Positions 1-7,347 of a stretch of DNA of 64,000 nt are shown here, one piece after another. A program made the translations under genes and the position numbers. Source of the stretch: Citrobacter tructae (GTDB lineage: Bacteria; Pseudomonadota; Gammaproteobacteria; Enterobacterales; Enterobacteriaceae). The stretch is from assembly GCF_004684345.1 (NCBI RefSeq), contig NZ_CP038469.1:1116001-1180000 (forward strand), written 5' to 3'. Position 1 is the stretch's first letter. Each line of letters starts with the position of its first letter. The notes beneath the pieces were generated by a model. It ran no database searches. It was not told the DNA's origin and saw only the letters and a program-made list of their open reading frames with translations.

Positions 1-761
1 CACAACAACGCGCTGCCGGAGTCGTGACATTTTCTTCAGGAAATCATGCACAAGCCATCGCTCTGTCCGCAAAATTGCTTGGCATTCCGGCGACCATTAT
101 CATGCCGCATGATGCACCGGCAGCCAAAGTTGCCGCCACGAAAGGATATGGCGGAAACGTTGTGATTTACGACCGCTACACTGAAGATCGAGAACAAATT
201 GGTCGGGAGCTGGCAGAAAAACAAGGGCTGACGCTGATCCCTCCTTACGATCATCCACACGTTATTGCAGGTCAAGGCACCGCGACGAAAGAATTGATTG
301 AGGAAGTAGGTCCGTTAGACGTGCTTTTCGTCTGCCTGGGAGGCGGAGGCCTGCTATCCGGTTCCGCGCTAGCGGCACGACATCTGTCTCCGGACTGCAT
401 CATCTATGGCGTAGAGCCAGAGGCCGGTAACGATGGCCAGCAGTCGTTTCGCAGCGGCAACATCGTTCACATCGATACGCCGAAAACCATTGCAGATGGT
501 GCTCAGACCCAACACCTTGGGCATTATACGTTTCCGCTGATCCAAAAAAATGTAAACGATATACTGACTGTTTCAGACGCTGAATTAGTTAACTCGATGA
601 AATTTTTCGCTGAACGCATGAAAATCGTCGTCGAGCCCACTGGCTGTCTTGGTTTTGCTGCCGCAAGAGCGCGAAAAGCAGAACTTCACGGAAAGAAAAT
701 CGGCATTATTATTAGCGGTGGGAACGTTGATATCAGTCGCTACAGTGAATTCCTCGCTTGA
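1..761 (+). CDS. PLP-dependent threonine/serine dehydratase family protein, 5' truncated by window edge
   Basis: This is the C-terminal part of a fold-type II pyridoxal-phosphate enzyme of the threonine dehydratase / serine racemase / 3-hydroxyaspartate ammonia-lyase family. The frame is open from the first bases of the window, and its first visible residues, RAAGVVTFSSGNHAQA, belong to the conserved cofactor-binding loop, so the start lies upstream. The GTG at 24 is inside that loop and is not the real start. A glycine-rich PLP-phosphate loop (CLGGGGLLSG) and the terminal SGGNVD motif are present. The catalytic lysine, expected just before the visible part, is outside the window. The exact substrate (threonine, serine or threo-3-hydroxyaspartate) cannot be decided from sequence. 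A regulator gene follows on the same strand 127 bp downstream, past a strong hairpin. Confidence 0.85.
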   Translation, partial: QQRAAGVVTFSSGNHAQAIALSAKLLGIPATIIMPHDAPAAKVAATKGYGGNVVIYDRYTEDREQIGRELAEKQGLTLIPPYDHPHVIAGQGTATKELIEEVGPLDVLFVCLGGGGLLSGSALAARHLSPDCIIYGVEPEAGNDGQQSFRSGNIVHIDTPKTIADGAQTQHLGHYTFPLIQKNVNDILTVSDAELVNSMKFFAERMKIVVEPTGCLGFAAARARKAELHGKKIGIIISGGNVDISRYSEFLA

Positions 762-766
762 TGACA

Positions 767-797
767 AATCAGGTATCTGCGGTACAGATACCTGATT
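767..797. terminator. Perfect 13-bp inverted repeat (hairpin) after the dehydratase gene
   Basis: Arms 767-779 (AATCAGGTATCTG) and 785-797 are exact reverse complements separated by a 5-nt loop. No T-run follows on either strand, so this could be a Rho-independent-like terminator lacking a U tract, an mRNA-end stabiliser, or an operator for the adjacent regulator. Confidence 0.5.
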
Positions 798-888
798 CCT
801 GCCGACTCATTCCCGTCTGGAAAAACGATGTCAGGACGCTGTAAACTGCGCGCAATAATGGCAACAGGCATCACCGCAGGAGACTGGC

Positions 889-1518
889 ATGCCAAAAAAC
901 GACGATAACACGCTGCTCAACCAAATTGATACTATCGCCAGGGGGCTGAGCGATACCTTTGCCCCTTTTTGTGAAGTGGTTGTTCATGACCTCAAGAATC
1001 CTGAACATGCGATTTTATCGATACACAATAATCTTTCCGGACGTAAACCCGGTCAGCCGGCAACAGAGTTGGGGCTGGCACGCATCGCATCACCTGACTT
1101 TCCAAATATCATTGCCAACTACAGCAATCAGTTTGCCGACGGCAGACCGGTAAAAAGCACCTCTATCGGCATCAAAGATGAAGAAGGTAAATACGTTGCA
1201 GCGCTATGCCTTAATGTCGATATGACGCTGTTTCGCGGTATGCAAAGTGCGCTTGCTCGCTTTACAGAAACCGAAATGTCCCCCGTGAACGAACATCTCG
1301 ATCCTGGCAGTAATGAAGTGATCCGCCAGCGTATTGATGACTTTGCCGCCAAACGCGCGACAACGGCACGAGCCCTGAAAACAGCAGACAGAAAGGAACT
1401 GATTCAGCAATTACGTCAGGAAGGTTTACTGAACGTACGAAAATCGATGGATACGGTGGCGCAGCATCTTGGCGTGTCCAGGGCAACCGCCTACCTTTAT
1501 GCTCGCCAGGCGCGTTAA
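889..1518 (+). CDS. YheO/DauR-like PAS-HTH transcriptional regulator
   Basis: A 209-aa predicted DNA-binding regulator. The N-terminal ~120 residues resemble the YheO-like PAS domain (VVHDLKNPEHAILSIHNNLSGR early, then a SIGIKDEEGKYVAALCLNVD sensor strand). The C-terminal ~60 residues form a helix-turn-helix ending in HLGVSRATAYLYARQAR, as in DauR and YheO. Known members control amino-acid catabolism (DauR represses D-arginine utilisation), which fits its place 127 bp behind an amino-acid dehydratase gene. The inference is that it regulates that neighbour; the ligand is unknown. The ATG at 889 is supported by AGGAG at 878-882. Confidence 0.8.
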   Translation: MPKNDDNTLLNQIDTIARGLSDTFAPFCEVVVHDLKNPEHAILSIHNNLSGRKPGQPATELGLARIASPDFPNIIANYSNQFADGRPVKSTSIGIKDEEGKYVAALCLNVDMTLFRGMQSALARFTETEMSPVNEHLDPGSNEVIRQRIDDFAAKRATTARALKTADRKELIQQLRQEGLLNVRKSMDTVAQHLGVSRATAYLYARQAR

Positions 1519-1786
1519 ATGAGCGAATAAGAAAGTATGCCCCACTGGAAGTGAGTCGCTGGGGCTAATCCCGTGTTTATTGCGGGTCAGACCGGGCGTA
1601 AAAATGCTAAGATAGTGAATAAGGTACAGCAAAAGTGGATAGCAGGTATAAATATTGAGCAGGTCGCAATGCCCCATTCGCGCTTATCAATACGGCTTCC
1701 CCATAATGCAACCAAACACAAACGGTAATGGCAAATGTCATTAAATATTAGTAAGATAGCTCCTTTATACATAACTCCATAAAATT
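1519..1786. other. Intergenic region upstream of sapA
   Basis: This stretch contains an imperfect hairpin (GCCCCA at 1539-1544 with TGGGGC at 1560-1565), possibly ending the regulator transcript, followed by AT-rich DNA that must hold the sap promoter. I could not identify convincing -35/-10 hexamers. Confidence 0.4.
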
Positions 1787-3430
1787 ATGCGCCTGGTTTT
1801 ATCATCTCTGATCGTGATGGCTGGACTTCTGAGTGGTCAGGCTGCTGCCGCGCCCGAGCAGACCACGCTTGCCGATATTCGGGACAGTGGCTTTGTCTAT
1901 TGCGTCAGCGGACAGGTCAATACGTTCAACCCGCAAAAAGCAAGCAGTGGATTGATCGTCGACACGCTTGCTGCCCAGCTCTATGACCGTCTGCTTGATG
2001 TGGACCCTTACACCTACCGCCTAGTGCCGGAACTGGCCGAAAGCTGGGAGGTGCTGGATAACGGCGCAACCTACCGTTTCCACCTGCGTCGCGACGTTCC
2101 TTTTCAAAAGACCGCCTGGTTCACCCCTACCCGCAAGCTGAATGCAGACGATGTGGTGTTTACCTTCGATCGAATCTTTGACCGCCAGCACCCGTGGCAC
2201 AATGTTAACGGCAGCAGTTTCCCCTACTTTGACAGCCTCCAGTTCGCCGATAACGTACAAAGCGTACGCAAGCTGGACAACAACACCGTCGAATTTCGGC
2301 TGACCCAACCGGATGCGTCTTTCCTGTGGCACCTGGCCACGCACTACGCGTCGGTTATGTCAGCAGAATATGCCGCGCAGCTGGCAAAACAGGATCGTCA
2401 GGAGTTGCTGGACAGGCAGCCAGTCGGTACCGGTCCGTACCAGCTTTCAGAAAATCGAGCCGGGCAATATGTTCGCCTGCAACGTCACGACACATTCTGG
2501 CGCGGTAAACCCTTAATGCCGCAGGTGGTTGTTGATCTCGGTTCTGGTGGTACCGGACGCTTATCGAAATTGCTCACCGGTGAATGCGACGTGCTGGCCT
2601 GGCCCGCTGCCAGTCAGCTCAGCATCTTACGTGATGACCCACGTTTACGCCTGACGCTGCGACCAGGGATGAACATTGCTTATCTGGCTTTCAATACCAA
2701 TAAACCACCACTCAACAACCCGGCCGTTCGTCATGCGCTGGCGCTGGCGATTAACAATCAGCGTCTGATGCAGTCCATCTATTACGGTACAGCAGAAACC
2801 GCCGCATCTATTTTGCCTCGCGCCTCGTGGGCTTATGACAACGAAGCTAAAATTACAGAATACAACCCGGCAAAATCCCGCGAACAGTTAAAGGCGCTGG
2901 GGCTGGAGAACCTGACGTTACAGCTTTGGGTGCCAACCAGTTCCCAGGCCTGGAACCCTAGTCCGCTGAAAACCGCTGAGCTTATTCAGGCAGACATGGC
3001 TCAGGTTGGCGTGAATGTGAAGATTATTCCGGTGGAAGGTCGTTTTCAGGAGGCGAGATTAATGGACATGAACCATGATCTGACGTTGTCCGGTTGGGCG
3101 ACAGACAGTAACGATCCTGACAGTTTTTTCCGACCGCTGCTCAGTTGTGCCGCCATCAACTCGCAAACCAACTTTGCCCACTGGTGCAATCCTGAGTTTG
3201 ACAGCATTCTGCGCAAAGCTTTGTCGTCGCAACAGCTCTCATCGCGCATTGATGCCTATGACGAAGCGCAAACGATCCTGGCGCAAGAGTTACCGATCCT
3301 GCCGCTGGCCTCATCGCTACGCCTGCAGGCTTATCGCTATGACATCAAAGGACTGGTGCTCAGTCCGTTTGGTAACGCCTCTTTTGCCGGGGTTTACAGG
3401 GAAAAGAAAGATGAGGTGAAAAAACCATGA
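1787..3430 (+). CDS. sapA: SapA, periplasmic peptide-binding protein of the Sap ABC transporter
   Basis: A 547-aa extracellular solute-binding protein (family 5, DppA/OppA type), the same length as E. coli SapA and nearly identical in recognisable segments such as DIRDSGFVYCVSGQVNTFNP. A signal peptide (residues 1 to about 22, cleaved after a run of alanines) directs it to the periplasm. In Salmonella and Haemophilus the Sap system binds and imports antimicrobial peptides and contributes to resistance; in E. coli SapBCDF has been linked to putrescine export and SapD to Trk potassium uptake. It is the first gene of sapABCDF, and its stop overlaps the sapB start (ATGA at 3427-3430), indicating translational coupling. 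Confidence 0.96.
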   Translation: MRLVLSSLIVMAGLLSGQAAAAPEQTTLADIRDSGFVYCVSGQVNTFNPQKASSGLIVDTLAAQLYDRLLDVDPYTYRLVPELAESWEVLDNGATYRFHLRRDVPFQKTAWFTPTRKLNADDVVFTFDRIFDRQHPWHNVNGSSFPYFDSLQFADNVQSVRKLDNNTVEFRLTQPDASFLWHLATHYASVMSAEYAAQLAKQDRQELLDRQPVGTGPYQLSENRAGQYVRLQRHDTFWRGKPLMPQVVVDLGSGGTGRLSKLLTGECDVLAWPAASQLSILRDDPRLRLTLRPGMNIAYLAFNTNKPPLNNPAVRHALALAINNQRLMQSIYYGTAETAASILPRASWAYDNEAKITEYNPAKSREQLKALGLENLTLQLWVPTSSQAWNPSPLKTAELIQADMAQVGVNVKIIPVEGRFQEARLMDMNHDLTLSGWATDSNDPDSFFRPLLSCAAINSQTNFAHWCNPEFDSILRKALSSQQLSSRIDAYDEAQTILAQELPILPLASSLRLQAYRYDIKGLVLSPFGNASFAGVYREKKDEVKKP

Positions 3431-4392
3431 TTATCTTTACCCTGCGTCGGTTTTTACTCCTTCTGGTCACCCTGTTTTTTCTGACGTTTATTGGGTTCAG
3501 TCTGAGTTATTTTACTCCCCATGCCCCTCTGCAAGGCGCTTCGCTGTGGAATGCCTGGGTATTCTGGTTCAATGGCTTAATCCACTGGGATTTCGGTGTA
3601 TCCAGCATCAACGGCCAGCTGATCTCAGAGCAGCTAAAAGAGGTGTTCCCCGCCACAATGGAGCTGTGCATTCTCGCCTTTGGCTTTGCCCTGATGGTCG
3701 GTATCCCCGTTGGCATGCTGGCAGGGATCACGCGTAATAAATGGCCGGATCGGTGCATCAGTGCGTTTGCCCTGATGGGGTTTTCCATCCCGGTCTTTTG
3801 GCTGGCGCTGTTGCTGACGCTGTTTTTCTCGTTGACGCTCGGCTGGCTGCCGGTATCCGGTCGATTTGACCTGCTCTATGAGGTAAAACCGGTTACCGGT
3901 ATTGCCATTATCGACGCATGGATCTCTGACTCGCCGTGGCGTGATGAAATGCTGATCAGCGCAATTCGCCACATGGTGCTCCCGGTGTTAACGCTCTCCG
4001 TCGCGCCAACAACGGAAGTCATTCGCCTGATGCGTATCAGCACCATCGAAGTCTTCGATCAAAACTACGTAAAAGCGGCGGCCACCCGCGGTCTGTCGCG
4101 GTTAACCATTTTACGTCGCCACGTACTGCACAACGCCCTACCGCCGGTGATCCCACGTCTTGGCCTGCAGTTTTCCACCATGCTAACGCTGGCAATGATC
4201 ACCGAGATGGTCTTTAGCTGGCCTGGGCTTGGTCGCTGGTTGATCAACGCCATTCGCCAGCAGGATTACGCCGCAATTTCAGCCGGCGTGATGGTGATTG
4301 GCTCACTGGTGATTATCGTTAACGTGATATCTGATATCTTGGGTGCCATGGCTAACCCTCTGAAACATAAGGAATGGTATGCCTTACGATAG
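3427..4392 (+). CDS. sapB: SapB, ABC transporter permease
   Basis: A 321-aa inner-membrane permease of the DppB/OppB type. It has an N-terminal membrane segment (residues ~7-30) and several further hydrophobic helices. The cytoplasmic EAA-type loop that contacts the ATPase is visible near residues 215-235 (YVKAAATRGLSRLTILRRHVL). It pairs with SapC to form the membrane channel of the Sap transporter. The start overlaps the sapA stop by 4 nt, and the 3' end overlaps sapC by 14 nt, so the operon is fully coupled. Confidence 0.96.
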   Translation: MIIFTLRRFLLLLVTLFFLTFIGFSLSYFTPHAPLQGASLWNAWVFWFNGLIHWDFGVSSINGQLISEQLKEVFPATMELCILAFGFALMVGIPVGMLAGITRNKWPDRCISAFALMGFSIPVFWLALLLTLFFSLTLGWLPVSGRFDLLYEVKPVTGIAIIDAWISDSPWRDEMLISAIRHMVLPVLTLSVAPTTEVIRLMRISTIEVFDQNYVKAAATRGLSRLTILRRHVLHNALPPVIPRLGLQFSTMLTLAMITEMVFSWPGLGRWLINAIRQQDYAAISAGVMVIGSLVIIVNVISDILGAMANPLKHKEWYALR

Positions 4393-5269
4393 CGTATACA
4401 GCGAAAAGCGCCCGCCTGGCACGCTGCGTACCGCCTGGCGCAATTTTTATGGCGATGCGTCCGCGATGGTCGGCCTGTATGGCTGCGCAGGGCTGGTCAT
4501 ACTGTGTATTTTCGGAGGCTGGTTCGCGCCCTACGGTATCGATCAGCAATTTCTGGGCTACCAATTGCTCCCACCGTCCTGGTCGCGCTATGGCGAGGTA
4601 TCATTCTTCCTCGGGACCGACGATCTGGGGCGCGACGTTTTAAGCCGTCTGCTCAGCGGTGCGGCCCCCACCGTCGGTGGCGCATTTGTCGTCACGCTCG
4701 CCGCCACGCTGTGCGGTCTGGTGTTAGGGGTTTTAGCCGGGGCTACCCACGGTTTACGCTCAGCGGTGCTGAACCACATTCTCGACACCCTGCTCTCGAT
4801 CCCGTCGCTGCTGCTGGCGATTATTGTGGTAGCGTTTGCTGGCCCCCATCTGACGCACGCGATGTTTGCCGTCTGGCTGGCGCTGTTGCCGCGTATGGTG
4901 CGTTCAGTCTACAGCATGGTGCATGACGAACTGGAAAAAGAGTATGTCATCGCTGCCCGCCTGGATGGGGCTTCCACGCTCAACATTTTGTGGTTTGCGA
5001 TTCTGCCTAATATTACCGCCGGGCTGATCACCGAAATTACCCGCGCACTGTCGATGGCGATTCTGGATATTGCCGCACTGGGTTTTCTGGATCTCGGCGC
5101 GCAACTGCCGTCGCCGGAATGGGGAGCCATGCTCGGCGACGCGCTGGAGTTGATTTACGTGGCACCGTGGACAGTCATGCTGCCAGGTGCGGCAATCATG
5201 ATAAGCGTCCTGCTGGTTAACCTGTTAGGTGACGGTGTGCGCCGCGCAATTATTGCGGGGGTGGAATAA
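4379..5269 (+). CDS. sapC: SapC, ABC transporter permease
   Basis: A 296-aa permease of the DppC/OppC type, partner of SapB. It shows the GTDDLGRDVLSRLLSG motif typical of this subfamily (about residue 80) and an EAA-type loop (YVIAARLDGASTLNILWFAILPN) near residues 185-207. Hydrophobic helices lie on either side. It begins inside sapB (14-nt overlap), and its TAA overlaps the sapD ATG by one base at 5269. Confidence 0.96.
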   Translation: MPYDSVYSEKRPPGTLRTAWRNFYGDASAMVGLYGCAGLVILCIFGGWFAPYGIDQQFLGYQLLPPSWSRYGEVSFFLGTDDLGRDVLSRLLSGAAPTVGGAFVVTLAATLCGLVLGVLAGATHGLRSAVLNHILDTLLSIPSLLLAIIVVAFAGPHLTHAMFAVWLALLPRMVRSVYSMVHDELEKEYVIAARLDGASTLNILWFAILPNITAGLITEITRALSMAILDIAALGFLDLGAQLPSPEWGAMLGDALELIYVAPWTVMLPGAAIMISVLLVNLLGDGVRRAIIAGVE

Positions 5270-6261
5270 TGCCATTACTGGATATTCGTAACCTGACCAT
5301 TGAGTTCAGGACAGGCGACGACTGGGTGAAAGCCGTTGATCGCGTCAGTATGACCCTGAATGAAGGCGAGATCCGCGGGCTGGTCGGTGAGTCTGGTTCC
5401 GGTAAAAGCCTCATCGCCAAGGCCATTTGCGGCGTTGCGAAAGATAACTGGCGTGTCACCGCTGACCGCATGCGCTTCGATGATATCGATCTGCTGCGCC
5501 TCTCTGCCCGTGAGCGACGCAAACTGGTCGGCCATAACGTTTCCATGATCTTTCAGGAGCCGCAGTCCTGTCTCGACCCGTCCGAACGTATTGGACGACA
5601 ACTGATGCAGAACATTCCCAGCTGGACCTATAAGGGACGCTGGTGGCAACGCATTGGCTGGCGCAAACGTCGCGCGATTGAACTGCTGCACCGCGTCGGA
5701 ATAAAAGATCATAAAGACGCGATGCGCAGTTTCCCGTATGAGCTGACGGACGGCGAGTGTCAGAAAGTGATGATTGCCATCGCCCTGGCTAACCAGCCGC
5801 GTTTATTGATTGCCGATGAGCCGACCAATGCGATGGAGCCCACCACCCAGGCGCAGATTTTCCGTCTGCTGACCCGGCTGAATCAAAACAGCAACACCAC
5901 TATTTTGTTGATCAGCCATGACCTGCAAATGCTTAGCCAATGGGCGGACAAAATCAACGTCATGTACTGCGGACAAACGGTGGAAACCGCGCTGAGTAAA
6001 GATTTGGTGACTATTCCGCACCATCCTTATACGCAGGCGTTGATCCGCGCTATTCCTGATTTTGGTAGCCCGATGCCGCATAAAAGCCGTCTGAATACGA
6101 TGCCTGGCGCGATTCCATTGTTGGAACAGTTACCCATTGGATGCCGCCTGGGACCACGCTGCCCTTACGCACAACGTGAGTGCATTGAAACCCCACGACT
6201 GACCGGAGCAAAGAATCATCTCTATGCCTGTCATTTTCCGCTGAACATGGAGAGAGAGTGA
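5269..6261 (+). CDS. sapD: SapD, ABC transporter ATPase
   Basis: A 330-aa ATP-binding subunit of the Sap transporter, of the OppD/DppD type. Walker A (GESGSGKS) is at residues 40-47 and Walker B is IADEPTNAME. The ABC signature is degenerate (LTDGE instead of LSGGQ), as in E. coli SapD. The C-terminal extension with four cysteines (CRLGPRCPYAQREC, then YACHF) matches the oligopeptide-transporter ATPase extension of this family, where it may bind an iron-sulfur cluster. E. coli SapD (TrkE) stimulates potassium uptake through TrkG/H. sapF follows after one base. Confidence 0.95.
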   Translation: MPLLDIRNLTIEFRTGDDWVKAVDRVSMTLNEGEIRGLVGESGSGKSLIAKAICGVAKDNWRVTADRMRFDDIDLLRLSARERRKLVGHNVSMIFQEPQSCLDPSERIGRQLMQNIPSWTYKGRWWQRIGWRKRRAIELLHRVGIKDHKDAMRSFPYELTDGECQKVMIAIALANQPRLLIADEPTNAMEPTTQAQIFRLLTRLNQNSNTTILLISHDLQMLSQWADKINVMYCGQTVETALSKDLVTIPHHPYTQALIRAIPDFGSPMPHKSRLNTMPGAIPLLEQLPIGCRLGPRCPYAQRECIETPRLTGAKNHLYACHFPLNMERE

Positions 6262-6262
6262 G

Positions 6263-7069
6263 ATGGTAGAAACACTGCTCGAAGTACGTAACCTGAGCAA
6301 AACTTTTCGCTACCGGACGGGGTTATTCCGCCGTCAGACCGTAGAAGCGGTCAAGCCTCTGAGCTTTACCCTGCGCGAGCGCCAGACGCTCGCCGTCATT
6401 GGCGAAAACGGTTCTGGTAAATCGACGCTGGCGAAAATGCTGGCCGGGATGGTGGAACCCACCAGCGGTGAACTGCTGATTGACGATCATCCACTAAAAT
6501 ACGGCGATTATTCCTTTCGCAGCCAATGCATTCGTATGATTTTCCAGGATCCGTCAACGTCGCTGAATCCGCGTCAGCGTATTTCGCAGATCCTCGATTT
6601 CCCACTGCGTCTGAATACTGACCTGGAGCCGGAGCAACGCCGCAAGCAGATCGTTGAAACCATGCGTATGGTCGGTCTGCTACCCGATCACGTCAGCTAC
6701 TACCCGCATATGCTGGCACCGGGACAAAAACAGCGCCTGGGGCTGGCTCGTGCCCTCATTTTGCGCCCCAAAGTCATTATCGCGGACGAAGCGCTGGCCT
6801 CTCTTGATATGTCGATGCGTTCGCAGTTGATTAACCTGATGCTGGAGCTACAGGAAAAGCAGGGTATTTCTTATATCTATGTGACTCAGCATATCGGGAT
6901 GATGAAACACATCAGCGATCAGGTGTTAGTGATGCACCAAGGGGAAGTCGTCGAACGCGGCAGTACGGCGGATGTGCTGGCCTCTCCGCTGCATGAGCTG
7001 ACACGCCGCCTGATAGCCGGGCATTTCGGTGAGGCGCTTACCGCCGACGCCTGGCGGAAAGATCGTTAA
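6263..7069 (+). CDS. sapF: SapF, ABC transporter ATPase
   Basis: A 268-aa second ATPase of the Sap transporter (OppF type). Walker A GENGSGKS is at residues 47-54, the degenerate signature is LAPGQKQR, and Walker B is IIADEALASLD. It is the last sap gene. The last twelve codons and the TAA are repeated 5390 bp downstream (12425-12460), on the far side of the RADAR genes and next to what looks like the native sapF terminator. The 3' end seen here was therefore probably re-created when the insert integrated. No terminator follows directly, so sap transcripts may run on toward rdrA. Confidence 0.95.
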   Translation: MVETLLEVRNLSKTFRYRTGLFRRQTVEAVKPLSFTLRERQTLAVIGENGSGKSTLAKMLAGMVEPTSGELLIDDHPLKYGDYSFRSQCIRMIFQDPSTSLNPRQRISQILDFPLRLNTDLEPEQRRKQIVETMRMVGLLPDHVSYYPHMLAPGQKQRLGLARALILRPKVIIADEALASLDMSMRSQLINLMLELQEKQGISYIYVTQHIGMMKHISDQVLVMHQGEVVERGSTADVLASPLHELTRRLIAGHFGEALTADAWRKDR

Positions 7070-7070
7070 C
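7035..7070 (+). repeat. Left copy of 36-bp direct repeat flanking the RADAR insert (3' end of sapF)
   Basis: It matches 12425-12460 with a single mismatch (C at 7047, T at 12437); the last 22 bp, from 7049 to 7070, are identical. It covers the codons for LTADAWRKDR and the stop of sapF. With its partner it looks like an att-type duplication or a target-derived repeat left by integration into the end of sapF. Confidence 0.9.
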
Positions 7071-7347
7071 TGGCATCCTCCTTTGGCATAGGAAACTTAT
7101 GTTTCCTGCAGCCTGAAGGGGCGTTACCTCCTGACTGGTTAATTTTACTATTCTGAAACAGTAGGTTAGATAAAATACCTATGTTAGTATTGCCTAATCA
7201 TACGGAGGTGTAGACGGCCTTAACTGGACATAATTTATTTCTTAGTTAAGCATGCGCCATTCAGTTTTTAGTTATACCTGGCCACCTCCAGCATACTTTT
7301 AGATAACCACAGCGGCATGCTTTGGGATTTAATTTCATGAGGGATTT
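7071..7347. promoter_or_regulatory. RADAR 5' region
   Basis: 277 bp of AT-rich DNA between the left repeat and rdrA. It includes a 7-bp perfect hairpin (AGGAAAC at 7089-7095, GTTTCCT at 7100-7106, loop TTAT) without a U tract. The rdrA promoter should lie here, but no hexamer pair is clear enough to call. The ribosome site is GAGGGA at 7339-7344, close to the ATG at 7348. Confidence 0.4.
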
